64,000 bases of DNA from contig NZ_JOAK01000018.1 in the NCBI RefSeq assembly GCF_000720455.1, positions 1-64,000 on the forward strand, read 5' to 3'. A program made the translations under genes and the position numbers. This stretch comes from Streptomyces virginiae. GTDB taxonomy: Bacteria; Actinomycetota; Actinomycetes; Streptomycetales; Streptomycetaceae. The notes beneath the pieces were generated by a model. That model saw nothing but the letters and a program-made list of their open reading frames with translations. It was not told the origin of the DNA and did not search any database. The number at the start of each line of letters is the position of its first letter. Position 1 is the first letter of the stretch. Positions 8,035 through 16,473 of the stretch are shown here, one piece after another.

Positions 8035-8443
8035 TGGCGTGCCTTCCTTGTCGTTGCGGAGCATCGAGGGCACTTGCAGGGCGGCCATGGGGCGGATGTC
8101 ATGGGCGTGAGCGGCTTGCTGGCTCGCTCGGCCGGGTAGACGAGCTGACTGCCGAGGGTTCGGCCACTGTCGTGGGAGACCCGCAGCGTCATGGGCACCG
8201 GACGCCTGCTGGAATGCAGTGTCGGCAGCGGTGGGCTTCATGTTGGCCTGCTTGATCACCATGTCCCGGGACGATAGGAGCGGCCCAGCCCTGTGAGGAT
8301 CCGTGCTTCTTGTTGCTTCCTGATCGGTTCCGGCTGCTTGCAGCCGCTTCTGCTGCGGGATCCCGCTACACCCTTCTGTTTCCCCTGATCGTGCATCTAC
8401 GGTTCGAAGCGGTCCGGTTACAACGATCAACAGGAGGCGTGTG

Positions 8444-8642
8444 ATGCAACTCCTTCATCGGTACGACGTCCTACGACGGCAAGTGCCCGACCCTCTACGA
8501 GACCAACGACGGTCAGATCGTCGTCCAGGAGTACAGGCTGACTGGCGAAGAGGCTCTGGAGCAGCTGCGGGATGGACTGCCCGGTGAAACGTTCGTCGTG
8601 GTACCGCGGGAGTTACTTACCCGCTTTGCGCCCAAGGAGTGA
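8444..8642 (+). pseudogene. Small conserved-looking ORF with frameshift near its start
   Basis: AGGAGG ends 5 bases before ATG 8444, but the ATG frame is lost at once. The protein-like frame begins at TTC 8454 and reads FIGTTSYDGKCPTLYETNDG, then QIVVQEYRLTGEEALEQL and ETFVVVPRELLTRFAPKE before TGA 8640. One extra base between 8447 and 8453 explains the mismatch. I recall similar short acidic proteins in Streptomyces accessory regions next to regulator genes, but their function is unknown. Either a one-base lesion or a sequencing error. Confidence 0.5.
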
Positions 8643-8649
8643 GTCTCCC

Positions 8650-8925
8650 GCTTGATCGACAGTGGGGGCGCCCCTTCAAGTCGGTCAAGCTTCGCCGCGA
8701 GGCGCACCGGCGGATGGCCCAGGCCCGCGTGCGCAGGGTTCGTCTCTACGACGCTCGCCATGCGTGCCTGTCCTGGATGGCGAACAACGGCGCACGACAC
8801 CGTCGTCTCAGCCTGGGCCGGTCACAGCGACCTGTCCTTCACGAAGCGGGCCTACGTCCCCCCGACAGAGTAGCCTCAAGGCGGGCTCGGAAAAGCTCGG
8901 CGAGCTGCCGTCCGGAGCGGCGTGA
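8650..8925 (+). pseudogene. int: Tyrosine integrase C-terminal remnant
   Basis: Three frames together spell the end of a phage/AICE-type tyrosine recombinase. First frame: FKSVKLRREAHRRMAQ ... VRLYDARHACLSWMANNG (with the box-II Arg of DARH). Second: HDTVVSAWAGHSDLSFTKRAY (with the GH of the HxxH/W region and the nucleophile Tyr in KRAY). Third: SLKAGSEKLGELPSGA tail. The N-terminal half and catalytic core start are absent, so the enzyme is dead. It reads toward tRNA-Pro 110 bases away, the usual position of an integrase beside its attachment site. Confidence 0.75.
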
Positions 8926-8975
8926 TCGACAGCGTCTGTGACGATTTGCGACACGCACGGTCTTGGAAACGATCA

Positions 8976-9009
8976 AGGGCCTTGCCTCACCGAAGTGAAA
9001 CAAGGCCCT
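8976..9009. terminator. Hairpin terminator downstream of tRNA-Pro
   Basis: AGGGCCTTG/CAAGGCCCT 9-bp stem with an inner TCAC-CGAA-GTGA hairpin, 28 bases past the 3' end of the leftward tRNA. It also faces the end of the integrase remnant, so it can serve both. Confidence 0.65.
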
Positions 9010-9037
9010 CATCTGCGACTACGGGAACATCCCCTAG

Positions 9038-9111
<74 letters not shown>

Positions 9112-9216
9112 ATGCCCGCTGACCTGGGGGTTTCCCCTGGCCGAACGCGCATGAGAACGATACCGCATTTCCGTGGGTGGTCGCGCGCGCCTTTCCGCCG
9201 TCGGGTCGCGGTCAGG

Positions 9217-9579
9217 TCAGCCGGTGCCGCCGGTCAGCTCCGGATGGGCCGCGGCCAGGCGTTTCGGGGCCGCCTGGAGCCAGGAGTCGATCAGGATGGA
9301 GCGCAGTTCGGCCTCGTCCCGCACCGCCGCCAGGCGGACCCGGATCCACGCGTAGTTGTCGTCGTGGCCGTCCCGCATGAAGAACTTCTCCGGTTCCGCC
9401 GCGATCAGCTCGGCCCGGTCCTCCTTGGGACACTTCACCCCGATCGAGGTGTCGTCGTCGGCGAGCGCGGCGAAGATCTTCCCGCCCACCCGGAAGGTCG
9501 GCATGCCCCACGCCGGCTTTTCGCTGCTGTCCGGGAGGGACAGTGCGATCAGGCGGACGTCCTGCACCGTGGTGGTCAT
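9217..9579 (-). CDS. MmcQ/YjbR family protein
   Basis: A 120-residue protein from ATG 9579, with GGAG 8 bases upstream. The fold signature of the YjbR/MmcQ (CyaY-like) family is clear: a central GMPTFRVGGKIFAAL, then CPKEDRAELIAAEPEKFFM and NYAWIRVRL, and a C-terminal WLQAAPKRLAAAH helix. Family members are small DNA-binding-like or unknown-function proteins; no catalytic residues are assigned. It stands alone between tRNA-Pro and the conservon cluster and marks the return to normal high-GC coding. Confidence 0.85.
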   Translation of the reverse strand: MTTTVQDVRLIALSLPDSSEKPAWGMPTFRVGGKIFAALADDDTSIGVKCPKEDRAELIAAEPEKFFMRDGHDDNYAWIRVRLAAVRDEAELRSILIDSWLQAAPKRLAAAHPELTGGTG

Positions 9580-9657
9580 CCCCGGGACTCCTCTCCAGCC
9601 TCCGGTTCCGGTGGATCCTCGTCCGACGACCGTAGCCCCCACCACCGACAGGCGTGC

Positions 9658-10203
9658 TCATGCGCGCCGGTCCTCCCGCTCGTGCAGCAGGGCCACCAGC
9701 TCCGCCGCCAGCCCCTTCGCGGTGGCGAGTCCCTCCGTCCCCCACCGCCGCGGCACCACGTCCACCGCGCACACCGTGCCCAGTACGACCCCGCGCCGGT
9801 CGGTCAGCGGCGCCCCCAGGTAGGACCGGACCCCGCTCTCGTCCACCACCGCGTTCCCGGCGAACCGGGCGAAGTCCCGGACGTCCTCCAGCACCAGCGC
9901 GCGCCTTCGCACCACCACGTGCGGGCAGTATCCGTGGTCGCGGGCCAGGACCCGGGCCGGGTAGCCGCTCTCCGGGGCGTCGGGCGCGTGGTGCAGGCCG
10001 GCGAAGAACTGGCGTTCCTCGCCGACGAAGTTCACCCCCGCGTGGGGCGCGTCGAGGACGTCCGACACGCGTCGCGCGAAGGCGTCGAGTTCGGTGTCCG
10101 CCCGCTCCCCCAGTCCCATTTCGCGCAGCCGGACCGCCCGTGCGGGCGCCTCCCGGTCCACGGGCGTGAGCAACAGGTGTCCGGTCGATTCGTAGTACAG
10201 CAT
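9658..10203 (-). CDS. GAF-domain protein, fifth gene of conservon operon
   Basis: 181 residues; the ATG at 10203 overlaps the stop of cvnD (ATGA). The whole chain is one GAF domain: DAFARRVSDVLDAPHAGVNF, then FFAGLHHAP, YCPHVVVRRRALVLEDVRDF, and GVRSYLGAPLTDRRGVVLGTVCAVD. GAF domains bind small molecules or sense redox. The coupled position suggests it senses a signal for, or acts on, the Cvn GTPase complex at the membrane. Cys and His are present in YCPHVVV, but metal or haem binding is not shown. Some Streptomyces conservons carry an extra fifth gene of another type, such as a P450. Confidence 0.8.
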   Translation of the reverse strand: MLYYESTGHLLLTPVDREAPARAVRLREMGLGERADTELDAFARRVSDVLDAPHAGVNFVGEERQFFAGLHHAPDAPESGYPARVLARDHGYCPHVVVRRRALVLEDVRDFARFAGNAVVDESGVRSYLGAPLTDRRGVVLGTVCAVDVVPRRWGTEGLATAKGLAAELVALLHEREDRRA

Positions 10204-10805
10204 CACGCTTCCCCCGACTCCATTGACGATGACGTTGACGTTGACGACAGGCACAGCAGGTGACGGACCAGGGCGGCCAGCGTCACCGTCCCGGAACTGG
10301 TCAGGCGCGCGTCGCACCGTACGACGGGCACCTGCGGCCCGAGCCCCACCGCGTCCCGGACCTCGTCCGGCGTGTAGCGGTGGCAGCCGTCGAACTCGTT
10401 GACGGCGACGATGAAGCCGATCCCGCGCCGCTCGAAGAAGTCCACGGCCGGGAAGCAGTCCGCGAGCCGGCGGGTGTCGGCGATCACCACGGCCCCGAGC
10501 GCGCCCGCGCACAGCTCCTCCCACAGGAACCAGAAGCGGTGCTGGCCGGGCGTGCCGAAGAGGTAGAGGACGTGGCGGTCGTCCAGGGTGATCCGCCCGA
10601 AGTCGAGCGCGACCGTCGTGGTGGTCTTGGCTTCGACTCCGTGCAGTGGGTCGGCGCCCGAGCCGAGGTCGCTGAGCAGCTCTTCCGTGCTCAGCGGCTC
10701 GATCTCGCTCACCGCGCCGACGAAGGTGGTCTTGCCCGCCCCGAAGCCCCCCGCGACCAGGACCTTCAGGGTGACAGGGGCGTCACAGTCGTCTGCGTAG
10801 GCCAT
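10203..10805 (-). CDS. cvnD: Conservon Ras-like GTP-binding protein (CvnD)
   Basis: 200 residues from ATG 10805. The P-loop GGFGAGKTTFVGAV, a G2/switch TTTTVALDFGRI, a G3-like FGTPGQHRFWF and a G4-like VNEFD define the MglA/CvnD-type small GTPase with ATP/GTP-binding role. It starts 22 bases inside the end of cvnC. In S. coelicolor conservons the D protein is the GTPase of a membrane complex that includes the A sensor-kinase-like protein and controls development or metabolism. The Ser/Thr-rich extreme C-terminus (STSTSSSMES) is odd but not disabling. Confidence 0.9.
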   Translation of the reverse strand: MAYADDCDAPVTLKVLVAGGFGAGKTTFVGAVSEIEPLSTEELLSDLGSGADPLHGVEAKTTTTVALDFGRITLDDRHVLYLFGTPGQHRFWFLWEELCAGALGAVVIADTRRLADCFPAVDFFERRGIGFIVAVNEFDGCHRYTPDEVRDAVGLGPQVPVVRCDARLTSSGTVTLAALVRHLLCLSSTSTSSSMESGEA

Positions 10806-11232
10806 CGAGCACCGCCAGGAGGAGGGACTGGTCATCGGCGGCGAACGACCCTCCGCCCGGGAACCGCGGCGCCTGTGCCATGACGGCTCCGTACTCCATG
10901 AGATCGGACAGCAGCACCTTCACCACCGTGGCGGGGAGCCGCAGCTGCCCCGCCAGCTCGGCGACGGTGAGCGCGGCGGCGCCGGCGCACAACCGCAGCG
11001 CGAGGGTGTGCTCGGCGCCGAGCGGGACGCGCGGGCGCACCCCCGTCGCGGTCATCCGGGACAGCAGGTCGAGCGCGACCCCCGGTCTGGTCCGGCCGCC
11101 GCTGGCGGTGTACGGGCGCATCACCCGCCCCGCCGAGCCGTCGAGCCATGGTGTGTCCCGCCCCTTTCCGCAAGCCCCGTGCGTGCCGGGCGCCCCGTGT
11201 GCCCCGTGTGCCCCCCTGTCTTGGGCCCTCAT
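10783..11232 (-). CDS. cvnC: Conservon DUF742 protein (CvnC)
   Basis: 149 residues from ATG 11232, overlapping cvnB by 4 bases. The DUF742 winged-helix core is RPYTASGGRTRPGVALDLLS, then LTVAELAGQLRLPATVVKVL, and MEYGAVMAQAP. The first 35 residues are a His/Gly/Ala-rich low-complexity run (HGAHGAPGTHGACG) unusual for the family; the true start may be the MRPYTASGG Met about 37 codons in. DUF742 proteins bridge the roadblock and GTPase partners. A short Ser/Gly-rich segment (FPGGGSFAADDQ) precedes the last helix. Confidence 0.85.
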   Translation of the reverse strand: MRAQDRGAHGAHGAPGTHGACGKGRDTPWLDGSAGRVMRPYTASGGRTRPGVALDLLSRMTATGVRPRVPLGAEHTLALRLCAGAAALTVAELAGQLRLPATVVKVLLSDLMEYGAVMAQAPRFPGGGSFAADDQSLLLAVLDGLRRRL

Positions 11233-11684
11233 CGCTCCACGTTCGCGGCGGGCCGCCGGGGTGCGGCCGCGAGGTACGGCCGGACGCTCTTGACCAGCAT
11301 CGCCATCTCGTAGCCGAGCACGCCGGCGTCGGCCTCCCGGTCGGCGAGGACGGCCAGGCAGGTGCCGGATCCGGCGGCGGACACGAAGACGAGAGCGGTG
11401 TCGAGCTCGACGACGACCTGCCGCACCTCGGCGCCGTCGCCGAAGCGGGCTCCGGCGCTGCGGCCGAGGGAGTAGAGGCCGGAGGCGAGGGCCGCCAGGT
11501 GGTCGGCACTGTCGGGGTCCAGGCCGTGTACGCAGCTCACGAGCCCGTCGGCGGTGAGCAGTACGGCGCTGCGCGTGTACGGCACGCGTTGGACCAGGCC
11601 GCTGAGCAGCCAGTCGAGATCCGAGAGCCGGCCGCCGGTCTTCGTCGCCACTTCGCCGCCCATGGTGATGCGCTCCTTCGTCAT
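11229..11684 (-). CDS. cvnB: Conservon roadblock/LC7 protein (CvnB)
   Basis: 151 residues from ATG 11684, overlapping the cvnA stop by 4 bases (ATGA). Roadblock/LC7 signature: DLDWLLSGLVQRVPYTRSAV, then LLTADGLVSCVHGLD and VVVELDTALVFVSAAGSGTC, DAGVLGYEMAMLVKSVR. These proteins regulate MglA/CvnD-like GTPases by forming a complex with them. Start chosen by the overlap and by MTKERITMG, which is the usual type of head. The Ala/Pro-rich C-terminus is a normal feature of the group. Confidence 0.9.
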   Translation of the reverse strand: MTKERITMGGEVATKTGGRLSDLDWLLSGLVQRVPYTRSAVLLTADGLVSCVHGLDPDSADHLAALASGLYSLGRSAGARFGDGAEVRQVVVELDTALVFVSAAGSGTCLAVLADREADAGVLGYEMAMLVKSVRPYLAAAPRRPAANVER

Positions 11685-13819
11685 ACCTGGTTCTCCGACT
11701 GCGCGAGGCCGAAGCCCCGCTGGAAGGCGGCCATGAGGCCGGGGTCGTGTACGGGTTGCTCGGTGTCGGCGGGGGGCCGCGGTGCGGGCGCGTCGCGCAG
11801 CTGGGGTGCGAGGTGCTGCTGGGCCCGACGCCGCGGCAGCACCGGCCGCTCGCCCGCGGCGCACCCGTCCCCGCCCCGGGCATCCGCTGCGGGATCGAGC
11901 CCTCGCGCAGCCTCCGGCCCGGACTGCCCTGCGGCCCACGGCGCCGGGGCAGGATCGGGCTCCCGCTCGGCCGACCGTCCAGCCGAAGGTGCGCCCTCGG
12001 GCTCGCCCGGTCGAGCGGGCACCGGCGGGGCCGACGGTTCGGCCGCGGCCCCCCGCAGGGGCAAGGGCCCGGACTGTCCCGCACCTGCTGCGGCCCACGG
12101 CGCCGCCTCGGCGGCGGGCCCCTGACCGGCCGGCTGTCCAGGCGCAGGCACGGCCTGCGGCACGGCCTCGAACCGGGCCGCAGGATCGGGCTCCCACTCG
12201 ACCGGCCGTCCGGTCGCCGGGGCGGCCGACGGATCGGCGGCAGCCGCCGTCGGGGGCACCGCCCCGGCTGCGGCCCACGGCACTGCCTCGGCAGCAGGCC
12301 CGTGCCCGGCCGGCCGGTGGGTCTCGGGCTGCGCCCAGCTCCCGGGCTCGGCCGGGGCTCCTGGCCGGGCATCCTGCCCGGTGCCGGGTCCGGCCGGTGA
12401 GCGCCCGGAGTGGGGCCCCGGCGCCGGGTCGGGGCCGAGGGCCGGCGCCGGCTGCGGCTCGGTGGGGCGGGCCGGCCAGGGGTCTGCCGTCGGCGCGGCC
12501 GGTCCCGCGTGGGGCTCGGGGCGGGGCGCCGGGATCGTGGGCGAGGCATCCGCCCGGCGCGGCAACGGCATCGGGATCCGGGCCGGCTCCAGCGGCGGCG
12601 TCACCCGCGAGCCCTCGGCAGCCTCCGCGCCCAGCAGCTCCTGCGGCAGCACCAGCACCGCGAGGACGCCGCCGTAGATGTTCGACTTGAGCTCGACGGC
12701 GATCCCGTGCCGGCGCGCCAGCGCCGAGACGACGTACAGGCCGATCCGCCCGTCCGCGAGCAGGCTCCGGACGCTGATCTGGTCGGGGTCCCCGAGCAGG
12801 GCGTTCATCCGGTGCTGTTCCTCGGCCGGCATGCCCAGTCCCCGGTCCTCCACCTCCACCGCGATCCCGGCGGTGACCCGCTCGGCGCGCAGCACCACGT
12901 CGGTGTCGGGAGGGGAGAACACCGTGGCGTTCTCGACGAGTTCGGCCAGCAGGTGCACGACGTCCGCGACGGCGTGTCCGCGTACGCTGCCGCCCGCCGG
13001 CGGCACGACCTTGACCCGGGTGTACTGCTCGACCTCCGCGACCGAGGAGCGGAGGACCTCGCTCAGGTCGATCGGCCGGGTCCACTGGCGGCGGGACGCC
13101 GCACCGCCCAGCACCGCGAGGTTCTCGGCGTGGCGGCGGATCCGGGTGGCGAGGTGGTCGACGTGGAAGAGCTCCTTGAGCAGGTCCGGGTCCTCGACCG
13201 TGTCCTCCAGGTCGTCCAGCAGCGAGATCTCGCGGTGGACGAGGGACTGGAGACGGCGCGCGAGGTTGACGAAGACCTCGACCTTGCGCTCGCTGTCGGA
13301 CGGCGTGACCGGCCCGGCGAGCCGTACGAGGGCCGTGTGGGCCTGTTCTCGGGCGCCGCGCAGCTCCTGGGAGAGCAGCCAGAACTCGTCCACGCCGGCC
13401 GGGTCACCGCCGGTGAGCGGCGCGTTCGGCCCGCCCCGGACCGGCCGCGGCGGGGCCTCGCCCCGCTCCAGCCGTTCGGCGGCCGTCCGCAGCTCCTGGC
13501 GGCCGCGCACGCTGGAGCGGCGCAGCGCTTCGCACCGGTCGCGTACGGCCTTGGCCGCGCGCTGCGCGCCGAGCAGGGCGGCGGCCAGGGCTCCGACCAC
13601 GAGCAGGGCGCAGCCGGTGAGCACGGGCCAGAGCCGGGCGTCGCGGTCGCCGGCCCCGCCGCCGAGCTGGAGGGTGAAGATCACCGCGGCGGCGCCGCTG
13701 AGTGCGGCGGCGAGCGTGGGCAGGAGGGCGGCGCGTACCAGCTGGGGGCGTATCTGCCGGGCGGGACCGGTGACGGCGTGTCTCGACGGGGCGTGGCGGG
13801 CGGCGCGGAGTCCGGACAT
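11681..13819 (-). CDS. cvnA: Conservon sensor-histidine-kinase-like protein (CvnA)
   Basis: 712 residues. Two hydrophobic segments near residues 35-55 and 65-85 (LPTLAAALSGAAAVIFTLQL and LLVVGALAAALLGAQ) anchor the protein. A helical nitrate/sulfonate-sensor-like linker (LLDDLEDTVEDPDLLKELFHVDHLATRIRRHAENL region) leads to an HATPase_c domain: ELVENATVFSPPDT (N box), EVEDRGLGMPAEE (G1) and GRIGLYVVSALARRHG (G2). There is no recognisable phospho-accepting His box, as in other CvnA proteins. The C-terminal ~280 residues are a Pro/Ala/Glu-rich, probably disordered tail of tandem imperfect repeats. First gene of a five-gene leftward operon. Confidence 0.9.
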   Translation of the reverse strand: MSGLRAARHAPSRHAVTGPARQIRPQLVRAALLPTLAAALSGAAAVIFTLQLGGGAGDRDARLWPVLTGCALLVVGALAAALLGAQRAAKAVRDRCEALRRSSVRGRQELRTAAERLERGEAPPRPVRGGPNAPLTGGDPAGVDEFWLLSQELRGAREQAHTALVRLAGPVTPSDSERKVEVFVNLARRLQSLVHREISLLDDLEDTVEDPDLLKELFHVDHLATRIRRHAENLAVLGGAASRRQWTRPIDLSEVLRSSVAEVEQYTRVKVVPPAGGSVRGHAVADVVHLLAELVENATVFSPPDTDVVLRAERVTAGIAVEVEDRGLGMPAEEQHRMNALLGDPDQISVRSLLADGRIGLYVVSALARRHGIAVELKSNIYGGVLAVLVLPQELLGAEAAEGSRVTPPLEPARIPMPLPRRADASPTIPAPRPEPHAGPAAPTADPWPARPTEPQPAPALGPDPAPGPHSGRSPAGPGTGQDARPGAPAEPGSWAQPETHRPAGHGPAAEAVPWAAAGAVPPTAAAADPSAAPATGRPVEWEPDPAARFEAVPQAVPAPGQPAGQGPAAEAAPWAAAGAGQSGPLPLRGAAAEPSAPPVPARPGEPEGAPSAGRSAEREPDPAPAPWAAGQSGPEAARGLDPAADARGGDGCAAGERPVLPRRRAQQHLAPQLRDAPAPRPPADTEQPVHDPGLMAAFQRGFGLAQSENQV

Positions 13820-14098
13820 CGGCGTCCTCGGTACGTGGGGCCCGGCCCCCAGCGTTCCCGGGGCCCGGTGTTGATCACCGAATACCCACGCTAGACCCCA
13901 CCGTCCCGCCCCGGACCGTCAGTTGGCGAACTTCGCGGGGGTGCTTCCCGCTCCCGATGGAGCGCTCGCACAGCAGCCCGAATGCGCCGGTCAGCCTGCT
14001 ACGGCCGCCCGGCGCCGCCCCCTCCCGCCGCCGGACCGCCGCCGGACCGCCGCCGGAGCGGCGCCCGAACGACACCCGAACGACACCCGAACGGCGTC
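13820..14098. other. Intergenic region upstream of cvnA with short tandem repeats
   Basis: No gene. It holds two direct-repeat arrays: CCGCCGCCGGA-type units near 14025-14058 and an 11-bp CGAACGACACC unit repeated near 14068-14092. The promoter of the leftward conservon must lie near 13830-13920, but no clear hexamers are seen. Confidence 0.5.
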
Positions 14099-14132
14099 GG
14101 CCGCCCCACGACAGCACTGCCGTGGGGCGGCC
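14099..14132. terminator. Terminator of MBL-fold hydrolase gene
   Basis: A perfect 12-bp stem GGCCGCCCCACG/CGTGGGGCGGCC with loop ACAGCACTGC lies 19 bases after the leftward hydrolase stop. Confidence 0.75.
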
Positions 14133-14150
14133 GGTCTCCGGTGCCGGGGG

Positions 14151-15392
14151 CTACGACCCGACGGACTCCGGCTTCTCCTGCCCGCCGGCCGCCGCCGACG
14201 CCACGCGGGCCGCTGTCGCCGCCGTCCCGCCGGCCTCGTGCGCGGGCACGGCCGCCGGCCCGTCGACGGGTCCGGCCGCCGTCGCCCCGGCCACGAACGG
14301 GCGCCACCACGGCTGGGCGGGCGCACCCTCCGCTCCCGGTTCGAACGGCTGGCCGGGGATCGGGAGCGCCACGGCCGCTCCGGCCCCCTCGGCGGCGGCC
14401 AGGGTGCCCTCGCCGGGCTCGTCCCACGGGTGCAGGGCCAGGTTGAAGGTGCCCCAGTGGATCGGGAGCATCGTGCCGTGCGCGGCGCCGCCCTGGAGGT
14501 CGAGGTGGGCGCGCATGCCTTCCTCGGGAGTCATGTGGATGTCGGGCCAGTACTCCGAATACGCCCCGATCTGGATCATCGTCGCGTCGAAGGGGCCGTG
14601 GGCGGCGCCGATCTCCGCGAAGCCGGGGAAGTAGCCGGTGTCCCCGCTGTGGTAGATCCGGTGCTCGTCGCCGGCGACCACCCAGGAGGCCCACAGGGTG
14701 TGCTGCTGGTTGCGCAGGCCGCGGCCGCAGAAGTGCCGGGCGGGGGTCGCCGTGAGGGACAGTCCGGCGATCTTGGTGGTCTCGTTCCAGTCGAGCTCGC
14801 GCAGCCGGTCGGCCGGCACGCCCCAGTGCTCCAGGTGCGCACCGACGCCGAGCGGGACGGCGAAGACCGTGTCCGTACCGGCCAGCGCCTTGATCGTCGG
14901 CAGGTCGAGGTGGTCGTAGTGGTCGTGCGAGATGACCACGACGTCGACCTCGCCCAGCGCGGCCAGCGGGACCGGCACCGGGTGCAGCCGCTTGGGGCCG
15001 GCGAAGGGGAAGGGGGAGCAGCGCTCGCCCCACACCGGGTCGAACAGCACCCGGTGCCCGTCGATCTCCGCGAGCACGCTGGAGTGCCCCATCCAGGTCA
15101 GGCGCAGTCCGCTGACCGGCGGCTTCGCCAGGTCCGCGAGGGTCGTCGGGTGCACCGGGATCGCGGCACCGGGGCTGCGCCGGATCCGCTGCTCGCGGTG
15201 GAAGTAGATCTTCGCGAACTCGGCCATCGACCCCGACGGCCTGTTCCGGGCCCCGACCGGGTTCTGGAAGACGCCGTCGGCGAAGTTCGGCGAGCGGCGG
15301 ATCCGCTCCAGCCGGGCGCCGGACGGGTCCGCGCCGAAGGCTTCGGGCCGCAGGGCGCGCAGCCGAGGACGGAGGGGACGGGAGCCGGTCAA
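14151..15392 (-). CDS. MBL-fold metallo-hydrolase (NAPE-PLD/UlaG-like)
   Basis: 413 residues from a TTG start at 15392 with GGAGG 4 bases upstream; a GTG at 15452 would add 20 residues without a ribosome site. Metallo-beta-lactamase motifs: HSSVLAEIDGHRVLFDPVWG, the metal-binding HDHYDHLD, then ATPARHFCGRG, YHSGDTGYFPGF (Asp bridge) and IHWGTFNLALH (last His). The family includes bacterial lipid and lactone hydrolases similar to NAPE-phospholipase D; the substrate is unknown. The last ~50 residues are Ala/Gly/Pro-rich and probably disordered. It stands alone, divergent in function from the neighbouring SGNH hydrolase but on the same strand. Confidence 0.85.
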   Translation of the reverse strand: MTGSRPLRPRLRALRPEAFGADPSGARLERIRRSPNFADGVFQNPVGARNRPSGSMAEFAKIYFHREQRIRRSPGAAIPVHPTTLADLAKPPVSGLRLTWMGHSSVLAEIDGHRVLFDPVWGERCSPFPFAGPKRLHPVPVPLAALGEVDVVVISHDHYDHLDLPTIKALAGTDTVFAVPLGVGAHLEHWGVPADRLRELDWNETTKIAGLSLTATPARHFCGRGLRNQQHTLWASWVVAGDEHRIYHSGDTGYFPGFAEIGAAHGPFDATMIQIGAYSEYWPDIHMTPEEGMRAHLDLQGGAAHGTMLPIHWGTFNLALHPWDEPGEGTLAAAEGAGAAVALPIPGQPFEPGAEGAPAQPWWRPFVAGATAAGPVDGPAAVPAHEAGGTAATAARVASAAAGGQEKPESVGS

Positions 15393-15524
15393 AGCGCCTC
15401 CAGGGAGGGGTGGGGTCGGTGCGGTCGTATCGCTACGACCATCCCAACGCACACCGGCCCCGAAGGATTCCGCCTGCCGCTCCCGCCCCCTCGTGTCCGC
15501 GTCCTCGTGCCGCAGGTCCTCTTG

Positions 15525-16310
15525 CTACAGCGGCAGCAGGTCCGGCCGCTTCGCCTCGACGTGATCGCCGGAGGACTCGCCGCGCAGCCGGCGGCCGATC
15601 CACGGCACCAGGTACTCGCGGGCCCACTGGATGTTGTCGCGGGTCACGTCCACCGAGCCGCGCGGGCGCAGCTGCGGCCACGGCTGGTCGGGGTCGGCGG
15701 GCACCTGCAGGCCGAGCACCTGCGCGGCGCGCAGTGCGACACGGGTGTGCCCCTCGGGCGAGAGGTGCAGCCGGTCCGCGTCCCAGGCGCGCCGGTCCTG
15801 TACGGACTTCAGCGACCAGAGGTCGAGGACCGGGCAGTCGTAGCGGTCGGCGATGGCGCGCACGTGCGCGCTGTACGTCGCGACCTTGCCGCGCAGGTGC
15901 TTGAGGACGGGCACCCCCCGGGTGTCGAAGCCGGTGGTGATCATGACGTGGCCGACGGCTCCGGTGAGGTCGGCCACGGCCGCCTCGAACCGTTCCGCCA
16001 CGTCGTCCGGGTCACTGCCGGGCCGGATGATGTCGTTGCCGCCCGCGCAGAAGGTGACCAGGTCCGGGGCGAGGGCCTTGGCCCTGGGCACCTGGTCCGC
16101 CACGATCTGGTCGAGGAGCTTCCCGCGCACCGCGAGATTCGCGTACCGGAAGTCGTGCTCGTCGCGCTGATCGGCCAGGAGCACGGCGAGCCGGTCCGCC
16201 CAGCCGAGAAAAGAATCCCCAGGCCCCGGGTCCCCCACGCCCTCTGTGAAGCTGTCCCCGATCGCCGCGTACGAGCCGATGGTCTTGAGTTTCGTCGTCG
16301 TCGCTGCCAC
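15525..16310 (-). CDS. SGNH/GDSL-family hydrolase
   Basis: 261 residues from ATG 16310. All four SGNH blocks are visible: GDSFTEG (nucleophile Ser), NLAVRGKLL (Gly), GGNDIIRPG (Asn) and DRLHLSPEGH (Asp/His). No signal peptide, so probably cytosolic; the family hydrolyses esters of lipids or acylated sugars. The C-terminal region has a basic Trp-containing tail (RGESSGDHVEAKRPDLLPL). Reads in the same direction as the MBL-fold gene with a 130-base gap. Confidence 0.9.
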   Translation of the reverse strand: MAATTTKLKTIGSYAAIGDSFTEGVGDPGPGDSFLGWADRLAVLLADQRDEHDFRYANLAVRGKLLDQIVADQVPRAKALAPDLVTFCAGGNDIIRPGSDPDDVAERFEAAVADLTGAVGHVMITTGFDTRGVPVLKHLRGKVATYSAHVRAIADRYDCPVLDLWSLKSVQDRRAWDADRLHLSPEGHTRVALRAAQVLGLQVPADPDQPWPQLRPRGSVDVTRDNIQWAREYLVPWIGRRLRGESSGDHVEAKRPDLLPL

Positions 16311-16409
16311 GAGAACCCATCCTTCACTCCCGCAAGCAACCTACGCCAACGTAATGAGGGGTTGACGGGCCGTGATCTCTACCACGCCGGGCATAAGGAA
16401 TAAGTACAC

Positions 16410-16444
16410 GTGAGGCCGGGACCCCCCTCGGGTCCCGGCCTCAC
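16410..16444. terminator. Terminator after M23 peptidase gene
   Basis: 14-bp perfect stem GTGAGGCCGGGACC/GGTCCCGGCCTCAC, loop CCCCTCG-type, starting 30 bases past the stop at 16474. Confidence 0.85.
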
Positions 16445-16473
16445 GCGTGTCGGTGCTCCGTCGGCCGGTGCCG

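Noticed and set aside
8263..8287. CGGGACGATAGGAG resembling the tRNA-Pro 3' end (possible second attachment site)
   Set aside because: Only about 12 of 13 bases match, far shorter than usual attachment cores; could easily be chance, and its position close to the integrase is wrong for the far end.
9112..10263. Long rightward frame of 383 codons
   Set aside because: Antisense to the YjbR/MmcQ and GAF genes; composition is Arg/Pro/Gly-rich shadow sequence.
13875..14117. 80-codon leftward ORF upstream of cvnA
   Set aside because: Arg/Gly/Val-rich translation of tandem repeats, no start signal, no protein-like features.
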